This document shows positions 10,501-23,141 of a stretch of DNA of 64,000 nucleotides, piece after piece. The stretch is taken from the NCBI GenBank assembly GCA_022592435.1, contig JABYQS010000009.1, forward strand, positions 62,001-126,000, written 5' to 3'. The notes beneath the pieces are model-generated. The model searched no databases. It was given only the letters and a program-made list of their open reading frames with translations, and was not told the origin of the DNA. The position numbers were made by a program, and so were the translations under genes. Position 1 is the first letter of the stretch; every line of letters begins with the position of its first letter. The DNA is from Cerioporus squamosus. Its lineage: Eukaryota; Basidiomycota; Agaricomycetes; Polyporales; Polyporaceae.

Positions 10501-13500
10501 GGAAGCTGACTGGGGTGGGGAAGAAGATGGTGGACGACCTGCAGCAGGTGCTGTTCGAGCTGACCAAGTGGCTGCGCTTGACGGACGAGGAGCTGCTGCA
10601 TCAGTCGTTCGCGCTGCTCGAGACGCTGCTCGAGTGCTTCCGGGAGACGGAGACGCGTCCCCGCCCGGAGACGTTCCACAGGATTCAGCGGCACATCGAC
10701 GATGCGCGGAAGAACGACCCGAATAGGATGAAGTCGCGGCTGGACTCGACGCGCGTGCTCAGGCTGCAGGAGGCTATTGGGGCGTTTGACGAGGATGACG
10801 ACGAGATACAGTTCATCTCGCATACCTTCGCGCCGCCGAAGGAGAAGAAGCCTGCGAAGGGAGAGCCCAAGGCGAAGGCTGAGCCCCGACATATTCTCAA
10901 GAGCTCGGTCGACGCGAAGGGGAAGGGCTTGGACCGCAAGGCTGGCAAGCCCTCCATCACGAACTACTTCTCCGCTGCTGACCAGAAGAGGCTCGATGTC
11001 GATTCCCGCGCCAGGGCGACTTCCGGACCGAGCCGACCAGCTCCTGTCCCTGCGAAGCCTTCTAAGCCGTTCCTCAAAGACGAAAGCGCGAAGACCAGCA
11101 CAGCGGCGTCGAGCACGGTGGTATCATCAAGCAGCGAGGATGAGGAGAGCGACGACGATGACGAGGGTCCGAAGGGCCTGGAGGCGTTGTCGAAGCTGCA
11201 GCGGACTCCGACGATCAAGAAGCCAGCCGAGCGGCGACAAGTCAAAATGCTTGACCTACCAACGAGCGGCAAGAATGCGAGGCTCGAGCAGATACGCAAG
11301 CGCGACGACGCCCGCCGCACGCACCTCCGTCTCAAGCCGGACGTCTCACCTCTCTACCGCACGCTGCTGTCGTGGAACTACGACCATGACGGGCCCATGC
11401 CTCCAGGGGACAAGGCGCGGCTGGCGTCCGTGCCCGACCGGTTCAAGGACTATGGCCATTTTCGTGGCATCTTCGAGCCAATCCTGTTTCTAGAGCTGTG
11501 GAACCAGCTGATGGAGTCGAAGGAGAACCCGATCGAGTCGTACGAGTGCCGTATACTGAGCCGACAGTACACAGACGAGTTCATCGACCTGGAGATCACC
11601 ATCGAAGGCAGCGTCGGGAAGGACTGGAACCTGATTGACACGGACATTGTGCTGTTGACGAATACGGGCACGAAACGTCGGGTGCTGGGGAAGGTGCAGA
11701 GCTATCGGGCGTCATACATGGGCATTCAAGCGACGATCCGATACCTCGCTCAGGGCGGAGATTTCGGATTGCAAGTTGGTACTAGCTGGTCTCTTGGCAA
11801 GGTCTTGAGGTGAGTTATGATACGTGATTTTGTTACATCAGGCTTGCATACTCATCCGCCACTCCAGCTTGTCGACACTCATTCGCGAGTACGCTGCACT
11901 CATGGCGCTTCCACACTATGATCTTCTCGATAGCATCCTCCATACCCGCCTGCCGAGACCATCGAAGGTCGAGCCGAGCGAGATTGAGAGGGTGATGAAG
12001 ACCTACAACGTGAACGAACCGCAGGCGAATGCAATCCTCAAGTCTCTTGAGACCGAAGGCTTCGCTCTGATTCAAGGGTAGGTCTCCCGGAGCAACTACC
12101 TTGTTCGGTACTCAACAGTCCATAGTCCACCCGGTACTGGTAAGACCTCGACAATCTGCGGTCTGGTGCAACTGTACCTTGCTCGACGGTCGCGGGCGAT
12201 TGGACGCCCAGGCGAGAAGGAGACGCCGAAGAAGATCTTGCTTTGCGCTCCGAGTAACGCCGCCATCGACGAGATTGCATACCGTCTGAAGGAGGGCGTG
12301 TCGGGTGCGGGGCATCGCGCAGAGCATCCGAAGGTTGTGCGGATTGGTACCATCAAGTCGATGAACCTCAGCGTTCGGGACGTCTCACTGGAGCATCTCA
12401 TGGACCAGAAGCTTAATGCGCATCCGGAGCTGCAGAATCCGAAGGACGCAGGAACGGAGCTGGCCCGAGTGCGGTCGGAACTGGAGTCCGTCAAGAAGCA
12501 GCGCCAGGCGAAGTTCGATGAGATTGCAACCATCCACGACAACGCTGCGAAGATTATGGCTCTGGAGGAAGAAGTCAAGAAGCTCAACAAGCAGAAGGCC
12601 ATGCTGACGCACCAGCTGGACAAGGTGAAGGACAAGCAGAAGTCTGACTATCGCACCCTCGATGCGACCCGGCGACGATTCCGCAATGAGGTCCTTCAAG
12701 AGGCCGATGTCATCTGCAGCACCTTGTCCGCGTCGGCGTACGAGTACCTGGAGCCGTTTGACTTTGAGCTCGTCATCATTGATGAAGCTGCGCAAGCCAT
12801 CGAGCTCAGCTCCTTGATTCCCATGAAGTACCGCTGTAGAACCTGCATCATGGTCGGAGGTGCGAACCATCAATCTCGTAACTTGCGGTGTTGGATTGAC
12901 ATGAGAATACAGATCCTCAGCAGTTACCACCGACCGTGAAGTCGCAGGAGGCAAGTACTTTGTCTTGATGTCAGCTAGGTGTGGCGCTCATGCTGGTCCG
13001 CAGGCGTGCAAGCTTGGCTACGACCAATCATTGTTCGTCAGGCTTCAGAAAAGCCAGCCAGACGCAGTCCATCTTCTCAGGTAAATACTCACCCGGTCTC
13101 ACACTGGACCTGCCCTCACAACGTATCCGCATGCAGCATACAGTACCGTATGCATCCAGACATCAGTCAGTTACCGAGCAATCTCTTCTATGACGGTCGA
13201 CTTCGAGACGGTCCAGACATGGCGATCAAGACCCAGCGTGCATGGCATCAGCATCCAAAGTTTGGGACGTACCGTTTCTTCAGCGTTGAGTCTGGAATGG
13301 AGGAGAACACCCCAGGTGCTGGCCATTCCCTCATCAACCGTGCGGAATGCCAGGTCGCGGTAGCGCTGTACAACCGACTTGTCAAGGACTTTTCCTCATC
13401 GAACCTCGATTTCAAAGTTGGCGTCATCTCCATGTACCGGGGGCAAATCCTGGAGTTGCGACGCACGTTCCAGCAGCGCTTTGGAGAGGAAGTTTTGCAC

Positions 13501-14331
13501 ACCGTGGACTTTAACACCGTGGACGGTTTCCAGGGACAGGAGAAAGATATCATCATCTTGTCGTGCGTACGTGCAGGTCCAGGATTGACGAGTGTCGGTT
13601 TCTTGAGAGGTGAGTAAATCACGTTACCTGCCGCTCGGTCTCTATGGTCTGACCCTGGCGTAGATGTGCGGCGCATGAACGTTGCCCTGACCCGTGCGAA
13701 GGCGTCCCTGTTCGTCCTCGGGAACGCATCGACCCTTGAGAGGAGTGACGACATCTGGCGCAAGATTGTTGAGAACGCTAGGTCAAGGTCTTGTCTGATC
13801 AAGGTCAGTTGGACAATATCACATACCTGTCATTGAGTCGGCCTTGACATGACACATCCAGGCCGATCCAGGTTACTTCACTGCCCCTGCGTCGTACAAC
13901 AAGGCTCCTGTACAACCCCCCAAGAGAGCCAAGCCGCCATCCGCTGCGCCCCCGCCCCCACTTGATCTTGCGACTCCGCGTGAGTTCAAATCGCTCGCGA
14001 ACCGCTCGAACGACCCTGCATCAGCCTCAAGCAATGCACCAACTCCGAACTCGCCGAACGCGCCACCAGCGGAAACATCGACTGTCGCCCCGTCCTCCGA
14101 GGAGGCGCAGACCGGACAGAAGCGGCGGGCCGAGGACCCTCCGAAGGAGGCCGCAGGAAGTGGTACATCGGCACAACCGCCAGGTCCCCCGAAACCGAAG
14201 CCAAAGCCGCCTCCCGCAAAGCGACAGAAGCAAGGCCCGAGCCTCTTTATACCCAAGAAGGTGTGTCGCCTTTTGCCACATTATCGACGTTCGTTACACG
14301 TGCTCATGGTACTCGGTGCTTTCAGCGCTGA
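7573..14331 (+). CDS. SEN1: SEN1-type RNA/DNA helicase (transcription termination, R-loop resolution)
   Basis: Twelve exons: 7573-7919, 8325-8941, 9030-9355, 9408-11809, 11868-12077, 12126-12859, 12913-12950, 13004-13080, 13137-13609, 13664-13803, 13862-14260 and 14326-14331; 1922 aa. Residues 1-~800 are the helical SEN1 N-terminal domain. A charged linker follows with the PIP-like PSITNYF near 944. The SF1B helicase core has GPPGTGKTST (about 1301), DEAAQAIE (about 1519), GDPQQLPPT, QYRMHPD and VDGFQGQEKD. The Pro/Lys-rich tail ends SLFIPKKR. Sen1 unwinds RNA:DNA hybrids and terminates short non-coding transcripts in the nucleus. Intron 12951-13003 starts with GC (GCAAGT). Intron 1 is unusually long (405 bp). 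The last exon is only six bases. Confidence 0.93.
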
Positions 14332-15436
14332 CACTCAACGCTACTATCTCTCAGCGCTCTGCATACACTCTCGCACATCGTACTCATCGCATAGCTTGCA
14401 TTATCGTCACCACATCGTACATCGTACTCGGTGTGTTTCCACGCACGCACATAGTAACTTATCTTGCATGTACACATCATCAGGTAATCGTAGGACTAGG
14501 CTCGAACCTCTCTAATGCAACCATCATGACACCGCATGCTCGTTCGTTTGAGCCAGTTTGACTGCTCTGAGTGTTCCCATACACCCGCGGCCGACAGGAT
14601 CACCGCCCACTGCGCGCCACCACATGCTGCAAGCCTTGTAAGTAAAGAGGGCCGGCACGAGATGATCGGGCAGCACCTGCACCAAGGAAAATCACCAATG
14701 AGGATCATCGTGGCCTGGTGATGGAACTCCACTTGCACTATGATTCATGAACATTGCAGCGCATGTTGACGAGCTGAAGCCTTGGCTCTTGATCATCGTC
14801 CGGCGTAAAGGCACCAGCGGCACAGGTGCATCTGAACAGATGCGTGATTCCATCAAGCAGACTCTCAAGACTCAATGACGCACGATTCACAATGGCCCTA
14901 TGTAGCAGTATATAGCATCTGCGATGATTGATCTGCGCCGGAACCTCGATTTACCTTCCAGGTGGACTTGACAGCGCCCACAACAGGGCGGCGAGCGACG
15001 GGAGGACTAGCGGCTGCATCGTGATGCGAGATGGACGAAAGCAGGGTATAACGTGTTTCCGAGACGAATCGATACAGTACAGGCAGGGATACGGCGCTCT
15101 TGTGTGTGCAGTGTACGAGCACAGTGTAGAGTACACAACATGCATGATGGAAGTCTGTCCTCGGATACCGGCCCCGCCCAGCGGGACGTCGATATCCCTG
15201 TGCGGACGACGACGACGAGCAGCAGCAGCAGCAGCAGAGGCTGGGAGGCTGGGTAGGGGGAAATGGGGCAGGGAAAGGAGGGCAGAGCAGCGCCCACTGC
15301 GAAAACGCAAAAACGCAAAGCAGTCCCCACAACTGCGGCTGCGCACCGCAGAGGGGGGAATCCAAAACTTGGGGAGTCAATCGAGAGCGGGTGGAAGGAA
15401 GAGGAGCGGAGACGACGGCGGCGCGGCGCAGTGCGA
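14332..15436. other. Convergent intergenic region, SEN1 / GH71
   Basis: This 1.1-kb stretch separates two 3' ends. The only structure I see is a trinucleotide microsatellite at 15204-15238 and short chance ORFs on both strands. Confidence 0.4.
15204..15238. repeat. Compound trinucleotide microsatellite (GAC)n(AGC)n
   Basis: A short perfect run of GAC units passes directly into about seven AGC units. It lies downstream of the GH71 stop codon, probably in or near its 3' UTR, and does not look coding. Confidence 0.8.
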
Positions 15437-17127
15437 TTACTGCGCTGTGGCCTGCGCGACAAACGCGTTGTAGTTGAACGCGGTCGGGTTCGGGTTGAAG
15501 GTGAAGCCGTCGGGCTTGAGGTCGATGACGGTCTGGTCGTTGCGGGTGAGGACGCCGTGCATGAAGCCGTTGGGCTGGATGGGCAGCGAGAGCTTGTTCA
15601 CGCCTGCCTTGACGTCGAACGTCTGGGCATCGCTGTCCGTGCTGGAGAGCGTGAGCTTGCCGTCCGCGGTGGCGAGGACGACAGCCCACATCTTGTCCTG
15701 GAACTGCAACGCGGAACAAGAGCAGGTTAGTCATCGGCCGGGGCACCGAGGGTGAGAAAGAGCACGTACGAGCTGGAAGTCGGTCGGGGGCCCGACGGGG
15801 TCAGCAGGCGTCGCGTTCTTGGGGTGCGGGCGCGCCCACATGACGAGCTGGTCCTTCTCGACGGCAGGAGCCTGGCCGGTCTTGAACTGCGTCGCGAAGA
15901 AGTTGGTGAGGCTGAGCCAGCCCTGGTGGTCGAAGCCGTTGACCCACGCCTCGGAGCCGGGCGGGAGCTGGCCGTGCTGGGGGCCGATGTAATGGGACTC
16001 GCCGAAGTCGTTCCAGGTGACGATCTCGACGAGCGAGACCTTGTCGCGGTTCGCAATCACGTTCTCCCAGCGGGAGACCCAGAGGTGCTCGTCGCCGTCG
16101 AAGACGAAGTTCTTGTTGAACGACTGCTGGCCGAAGTGCGTGAAGAACCACGGCGCGACGGCCGCCATGTACGTCTGCGCGCTGCCCTGGACGGCCGCTA
16201 GGCCGGTCAGGTGCGCGTTGTCGGTGTCGAACGAGCCGATAAACTTCTGGAGGGCGGCTTCTCCGTTGGCGTCGATGTTGTTGAGGTCGACACCGGGAAG
16301 GAGGGTGCCTGCCTGGGCGACCTTGAGGTCAATGGGCCACCCAGAGTTGAACTAGGGGGTAGCAAGGTTAGGCTCTGACTCCCGAGAGGGCAGAGACGCG
16401 TTCGCTTACGTTGAAGTCGCCATCCATGACACCAGAGAACGTGCCGAAGGTGGCGGGATCGATGAAGAAGGACGGGACGAAGTGGACCTTGCCGGTCGTT
16501 TCGGGATGCTGAGTGTACTCAGCCTTCCAGCCGCCGGGGACGTCGCCGCCGTGCCCGAAGTCGCAAGCCTCTCCGGCGAAGGTGGAGACAAACGCCTTGC
16601 CATCGACGGTGAACTGGTTCGGGCGGCTCGCAAAGTCAAGCGTCAGCTTGCGGATCTGGTCGGCGTCACCGGTGGCCTTGCACGGGAAGGAGCTGATGAT
16701 GACGGCGGTGACAGACAGTCGATCAGCATTGGCGCACTCCACCGAGGAAGCCGGGCGCGTACCTCATGTCAAACGAGAAGAAGAGTTTGAAGTTGGAGTT
16801 GAGCTGCTCGGCGGCGGTGAAGCTGCATACCGGTCAGTTCGTCGTCCCTCAGGCGAGAGCACAGACGGGCACATACGCGTTGTCGGCTTGTGTCGAGGTG
16901 AAGGGGTCGTTACCGATATTGAGGGCGAAGCCATCAATACCGTTGGCCTGAGCCAACGATATGTCCGACTTCCAGTCGTCGACTGTGAAGGCCGCGGTGA
17001 GGCCGACGATATGGTGGGCGACCACGACCTTAGGGACGCCAGACTGGCGGGGAACCTTCATGGGGGCGGCATTGACGAATGCCGCAGCGGCGAGGCCGAC
17101 AGAGTAGAGCGTAGAGCGGAAGTGCAT
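15437..17127 (-). CDS. Secreted alpha-1,3-glucanase (mutanase), glycoside hydrolase family 71
   Basis: Five exons: 16877-17127, 16763-16822, 16410-16692, 15770-16351 and 15437-15703; 480 aa, normal for the catalytic module alone. A signal peptide is evident at residues 1-21 (hydrophobic core ending FVNAAP). GH71 landmarks follow: VVVAHHIVGLTAAFT, DGFALNIG, FKLFFSFDMSSFPCK, FVPSFFIDP, the WNDFGESHYIGP motif, and a C-terminal beta-rich part with GVNKLSLPIQPNGF. It hydrolyses alpha-1,3-glucan of fungal walls, for wall remodelling, autolysis or attack on other fungi. No carbohydrate-binding module is attached. A TATA box lies about 200 bp upstream. Confidence 0.9.
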
Positions 17128-18239
17128 GTGTGCGGTCGGGGAGTTGATCGTAATGAACGTGAGGAGGTCTACTGGTCGTGAGTAGAGTAAACAGCAAGAG
17201 CTGGATGACGTCTAGCGTCGGGAAGAAAGGAAATAAGTATAGGGAGAAGGGAAATTGACGGTCGACGTCGATGAAGGCCTTGATAGCACTGCTCCGAAGG
17301 ACGGGGCATCCTTGTCGGACGTGAGGCAGTTTATAACGGGCAGGAGGAGAGCCAGCCGCCGAGTGCGGCTGCCGGGAGCGCGCGGAGGAGACAATACGCG
17401 CATGGAACAATGATGGACGGTTAGGGGAAGCGCGGGTGTCGAGAGGAGCATGGCTGATGCTCGTTTCTGAATCCGGGGGTCGGGGTCTGCTGCACGGACT
17501 GCCCGCCGCCAGTCGCGCTATTGTGGCTGCGCCCTTGTCCGCATTTGGGTGTTTGCCACCGGCTGGATACCAAACACCTGCCTTATCGGGTAGTAGGCGC
17601 CGGCAGCCTGACGACTGAGCTCGCGGGCAGCGCTGCGAGTTTGATGATCCCCCTGGACGGCGCGTAGGTGCCGGTGCTCGACGAGCGAGGCAGAGCAGCC
17701 GCCCAACGTTTCATGATCCTGTCGTGGTTACCGGATAGTCAATTTCCATCGCAAGGGAAGGCGAGAGGCTGTTCTCGCACGCACCTCCAGCTCTGGCTTG
17801 GCTCTCCCTGGAATTTGTTCGCAGCAAGGCAGCACGGGCGCATCCACCGCAGCGTATATGCGCATAGTCGCGCAGGAAACAGTGGCCATCATCCACGATG
17901 TGACAGTTGCGGGCGCTGACGATGCTCTTCAAGCCTACGGAGGGCCTCGTGAGACGTCTAGATGCTTCATGTGGTCGATATTGCGCAATTCGCAGTACCA
18001 GAGATCAGATGTGTGCTCCGACTATCTGCCAGACGAGGGACGGAGGTCTTGGAAGCTGTGTGAATTGGAGATGGTGGTATGTAGGAGAGTAAGCTCAGCT
18101 CAAACAGAAAGCTGTGCAGCAATATCCGCGGTCGTACCACGTGGTCACGGCAGCACTACTGACGCGTCCCAAACGCGTCCTAATCGAACTCTACTAAGTA
18201 CTACCAGGTCCTCCGCCTCTCCATCGGAGTCCAGCTTGA
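17128..18239. other. Divergent intergenic region, GH71 / RING gene
   Basis: It holds the GH71 promoter next to 17127 and presumably the unresolved first exon(s) of the RING gene near its right end. An open frame at 18071-18325 (Ser/Thr-rich) may contain part of that N-terminus but is in a different frame from the first certain exon. The rest shows no recognisable feature. Confidence 0.35.
17330..17335 (-). promoter_or_regulatory. TATA box of the GH71 gene
   Basis: TATAAA on the minus strand, 203 bp upstream of the GH71 start codon, followed by a pyrimidine-rich stretch towards the gene (about 17215-17255). The implied leader of about 170 nt is acceptable for a secreted fungal hydrolase. Confidence 0.45.
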
Positions 18240-19330
18240 CGCAAGCGCAGGACGATACATGGCAAACACCGCAGGCCACCTACCGCGTCGACGGAGTGCT
18301 TCGACGCTTTCTTCCTCTCTCGTAATCCCGACGCAGCGAATGCCGCTCGTAGTGATCTCATCAACATGGTCGAGGGAATGCGGTGAGTGCAGCCCTCTCG
18401 AGTCTGATCCTCGTAGAGGCTAAATGATGTCGCCAACGTATCATCCGCGGACCGCGAATACTGACTTCGTGATTTTCTCTCGCCTGACTGCAGGCAACGC
18501 AGTTCGCAGCTCGACGACTTTGCGAACGCACTGCCAAAGGTGACCGAGAGCGACCTCACGGCTCTCGGACAATCCGGTGCGTACGCAGCTCGACGGCACC
18601 CGGTCACTTGTGGTACCATTACTATTCGTGCGTCATGCTGAGTGAATCTGTTCTCGCAGACAGTACCTGTCCGATATGCCTGACGTCCCTGCTTGCGATC
18701 CTCGCCGAGGAGGAGACCGCCATCGCCATGGACTCGCCCGCGCACCCCATCGGAGAGCTCGGCGTGACGCGGCTTGCACAGACATGCGGGCACATCTTCT
18801 GCCGCAAGGAGTTGAGTGCCTTTCCCCCTGGTCCCGGCCTCTAAGTCGTTCCAGAGCCAGGCTGACCGCCCCTACCCTCGCTAATGCAATTAACTTTATG
18901 TAGTATCCGCGGGTGGCTGTATCAAGGAGTACGTCTATCCGCATATCTCCATCTAGTCGTGGTAATTGACGACCCGTACGTCCCCGCTCACCGTAATGTG
19001 CAGCACACGACCTGCCCGACGTGCAGGACGCCATTTATCGCAGATACTGCGGAGAACGACAACGAGCCTCGAGCGGGCGCGCCGGTCTTCCGGTTACCAG
19101 TGGATGCGAGTGACATGTCGTTGGACGCGTTCCTCGACGGCGAAGTCACCCGTGCGTTCGAGGCATTCTTGCAAGGCCCTGAGGGTGCAGATCGGCCGAG
19201 AGGGAATCAGAACGACATTACGGACGCACGAGGCGATGCTCCGCCGCGACGGGACGGACAGGAAGAGTACGAGGAGGCGCACTTCGAGTACAGCGATGAC
19301 CGAAGCGAGTTTTCCGGGATGTACTCGTGA
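18240..19330 (+). CDS. RING-finger protein, probable E3 ubiquitin ligase (N-terminus unresolved)
   Basis: Certain exons: one ending at 18382, then 18494-18576, 18660-18810, 18904-18928 and 19004-19330. The first of these is open only from 18240 (after a TGA) and has no ATG in frame, so at least one 5' exon is missing from the model or a frameshift is present; 18240 is a lower bound, not a start codon. The RING is C3HC4-like: CPICLTSLL, then CGHIFCRKD with IRGWL, then TTCPTCRTPF. About 40 residues separate the first Cys pair from the CGHIFC block, longer than in classic RINGs. A Glu/Asp-rich tail ends in SGMYS. It presumably recruits an E2 enzyme; the substrate is unknown. Confidence 0.7.
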
Positions 19331-20422
19331 ATGGATATGTGTCCATGGGGAATGGGGAATATGGGTATGTACTACTATTGTGTCTGGACTCGGGTGTGGT
19401 TCTTGGGTTACCCGTCGTATCATATCGCTGCATAGATTCGCGATGCTGAACTGTACGACATCCAACGCCTTGTGCCTCGGTCATATCGGCAGGCTTGATA
19501 GGCGTCAGAGCTCGGTCGTCGTGATCAAGGCGACGACATCCGCACCCAAGAAACCGACGGTCGGCGGAGTCACGAGAAGCCGAAGAGCTCTCTCAGGCGG
19601 CGATTATCCCTGGACGCCTACACTAGGAAGGGTGGTTACGCAATATTCGGGGGCATCGCGTGCTGCGTAGCTTCCTAGAAACCTCCCATGTTAGGTTCCA
19701 CGCGTTCTTGGGAGACCCCGTCGACCATAGTCACACGGCGGTCCCAAGATCCTCAGCACGTCTGGTACATAGGTACGTGCGTGTTCCACGGCGATTAAAT
19801 CTCATCAAATTCTGCACTCGAGTCCGCTCGTCTCGCACAGTCATCCTCCGCTAGATCATCCACATCAATGTCCAAGCCCCCCGTGTGGGCCCGATCTTCA
19901 GGATAATCCGTCAGGCACAGCAATCTTAAGCCGCACGCGATCTTCAGGGTCTGCTCACAATGAAACAACCAGCGGAACGCATGATTGCGGGACCGAAGTA
20001 CCGAGGTTCCGCCTGATGCTTCCCGTTTGTCGGTCATGTACACAGGTATCGGTTATACTCGTTGCTCTTCAGAGCTGCTGCGATCCCTGTTCGAAGTGAG
20101 AACCTCCCCAGATGCCATCATGCGGCGCGCGTTGGGCAATCAATCTAAGAGGACAATGGCTCTCACGCGGGGTGGAACAACCTCGCGGGACTGACGAACC
20201 ATCGAATATGTGGTTAAGAGTGCAAGTGGACAACGCCACCTCGAGCTTGGCGGCGTAAAGTCGAAGGTTGCGGGCGCTTGCCGAATAGAAGGTGCCAGAT
20301 CCGTTCTGGGCCTCGCTCCTCCAATACCTCCCGCCATGACCTCAGTTTTCGACGCGTATCCTCTCTCTTTACCTTCATTCCAGGCCATCTCTAGTTGAGC
20401 TCGACGCACACACGTCTTGAGC
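19331..20422. other. Intergenic region, RING gene / NUDCD1-like gene
   Basis: Both neighbours are on the plus strand. The stretch of 1.1 kb holds only short unrelated ORFs; no promoter motif stands out before 20423. Confidence 0.35.
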
Positions 20423-22458
20423 ATGCCCGCTTTTAACATCGATCACGCACTACTGAACCCGCGCTTCGACGGGTACAAATTCGCACCGCTTGAATACAAT
20501 GAGGTCACCTCGCATCACCCGCTAGAGCACAAGCCTTCGCAGACGAACGTCTCCGGCCGCAATCCGCTCTCGTTCCAGGAAGTCCAGAGTCGCGTTACGC
20601 ACAATCATCTGGCAGTGTGCAGCCAGACAAGGCGTGCGGCGTATGTGGACGCGGAGCTGAGAGTAATCGGGGTGGATTTGGACGAGGTGCGTTCCGTGCC
20701 GCTGTCTTACGCACGAGCACATGGAAGGGGACAGTGAGATCTGATTGTGTTGGCGCGAAGTAGGCAACGCTCAAGCCCGAATTCCGCGTCTGGTACGAGC
20801 TCCCCAGACCTATCCAGTCTTCGGGGGTGGAGACCGTGCAGAGAGAGTACCCTTCTGCCGCGTTTGTCGACGCCACCTCCCTCTTCGTCTCCGATGGATA
20901 TGGCACCCTCTATGCACTCCGCCTATCCGATACCGGGCCTGCGGAGCTCCTCTCCACCTACGAGCTCTCCATCCCCGAAGCATACGGCTCATCTCAGAGC
21001 ACGGTTCCCTTCCGTCTGCACCACGCTGTCGTCTCCGAAGCAAATCAGGCAGTGGTCGTCCTCTCTTCCAAGTACTATCCCAGGGACGCCCCGCAATCGA
21101 CGAGCACGAAGTCGAAGCCGCCCCCGGTCAAGTTCGACATCTGGGGCGCGCAGATCCCGCTTCCCCTCACGATCTGCCCGGAGGCATCCACGCAGTCACT
21201 CCATATCGTCTGGCATCGTCGGGGAGAGGATGTCCCTATGTACACCGCTTACAGCCCCACGCACAAGTCCTTCCTCTTCGTGGGCAGCTCCGCGTACCTG
21301 TCGATCGCCGCCTCTCCGACCCCGAGGTACGACCCTTCGCCTGAGGAGCTAGCTCCGATTCCCCGCGCAGGCGAGAATCTGGATGGCGCTGCTGCGAATG
21401 GCGATGGAGTAACCACAGGGATCCCGAAGCCCCCACCGTACTCGTGGACGCAGACCTCGGACTCTGTCACTGTTGCGATCCCGCTCCCCGCCGACACCCC
21501 TACGGAGCACATCAAGGTAGCGTTCTCTCCGAGAACACTTACGGTTCTCGTCGAAGGCCCCACTGCACCGACGGATGATGTGCCCATTGTTGTACCCAGG
21601 TTCACGCTCAAGCCGCTCTGGGACGGTATCCACGCGTCGACGAGCCTGTGGACCTTCGACCGCGCAGCGGAAAGCCGCTACGGCATCCTCGCGCTCCACT
21701 TGGACAAGCAGCACGAAGGCACACGCTGGCCCCAGGTCTTCTCCGCATCTGGGCCCGACGAGCCAGAGGTGCCCGAGACACTCGACCCCACGGAGCTCTA
21801 CAACATCCGCGAAGCTCTCGAAAAGTACACCGCTGCCCTCCGCGATGGCACAGACGCGAGCGGGTTGGGACTGGGGTCGGGCGTGCCGAGCCTTGCGGAA
21901 GGGGAACGCGACGACGAGGTCGACCTGTCCGTCGGCAAGTCCGCGTGTCTCACCTGGGTCGCAGCTGACGGGGCGGGGTCAGCAGGCAAGGACGGGCACA
22001 TCGACGACGCGCCGCTGCAGGTGCTGTCGATCCCGTTCCCCGGCGCGGCGGGCTCGTTCCGGATCTCGCTCGTCGCGAAGCACGGGCTGGACGGGGTGAC
22101 GTACACGCTGCAGGAGGGCGCGAGCGCGGGGCCGGACGAGCAGCCAAAGTGGGAGCACACGTCGACGTACTCGGCGCTCGCGTTCGTGCTCGCGTCGAAG
22201 CGGGACACGCGGTTCGTGCACCACGTCTCGTCGAAGGCCGTGTTTGCGTTCGAGAGCGGGGCGCAGGATCTGGGCGGGAACGTGTACGTCTACCGGCATG
22301 CGGGCCCGAAGGAGAACTGGGCGAAGCAGGCGATACTGAAGATCGGAGGAGGACCGGCTGGCTCGCTGCTGGGCGTTGGGCTGATGAAGGCCCAGGGTAA
22401 CGTGGTCATCCTTTGTTTGTGTGAAGGAGAGCTGGTTGTCCTGCACGATATATTCTGA
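20423..22458 (+). CDS. NudC domain-containing protein 1 (NUDCD1/CML66-like), CS domain
   Basis: Two exons, 20423-20686 and 20764-22458; 652 aa. The N-terminal third resembles the WD/beta-propeller-like part of NUDCD1 (FVDATSLFVSDGYGTLYALR, WHRRGEDVPMYTAYSP). The CS (p23/NudC-like) domain lies at about residues 312-400: YSWTQTSDSVTVAIPLP, HIKVAFSPRTLTVLVEG, RFTLKPLWDGI, then the Trp that closes the fold. The C-terminal third again is beta-rich (DTRFVHHVSSKAVFAFES) and ends VLHDIF. NudC-family proteins are Hsp90 co-chaperones acting on propeller and dynein-associated clients. The strong GC3 bias of the 3' exon (21.8-22.4 kb) suggests good expression. Confidence 0.85.
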
Positions 22459-23141
22459 GTTTGCGATATCCCGGGGACTAGCTGAGATGTACGTTAGGCA
22501 AAGCAGTGATCATAGCTGTAGCAGAACAAGTTGTAGCATGGTACCTGGAGTTGTGTTCCGATTCAGAGAATATCCCTCTTGACCGGAGGATGGCTGAGTG
22601 GGTTGGAGTGGTACATATATATACGTGGTTGTGCGATAGTACAACTGTTTGCAAACACGCTACAACATCTATCGACCTCGTCCTGCGAATACATACAGTG
22701 CATCATCAACCGGCCAAAGAAACTACATGGGAAGAGCACAAAATGCAATGCGGGGATGCAGGTATGTCGCAAAAAACACAGGATATGTACATCCCACAAT
22801 CCATGAGGAATGCTGGGAAACTGGACGCAGATTTGCGGGGGTTACGTAGCAGGCAACGCACACACGTACATACATACGGAACAGCAGCAGGCGGTCTGAA
22901 CCCCGGAAGTGAGAAGTGGAAAAGTGGGAATAGATAGCAGAGAACGTGAGGCGCGAAAGACGTAGACTTGTGGCGTACACGCGCCCTAACGACTGACTAG
23001 ACGACCCGGAGGAGAGAGGCGCGAAACGCGAAACGACGAGAAGTGAGAGAGACTAGCAGTATGGATGCGCGGAGAGAATACAATCATCATGATCACCGAT
23101 GCGATTAATACAGTGCACATAGACTAACCCAAACACACCTC
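22459..23141. other. Convergent intergenic region, NUDCD1-like / PP2C
   Basis: A 683-bp stretch between two 3' ends. It is A/T-richer than its flanks and holds no supported gene. Confidence 0.4.

Noticed and set aside
14490..14515. GGTTCGAG word on the minus strand, possible tRNA B-box
   Set aside because: No T-stem complementarity and no acceptor stem.
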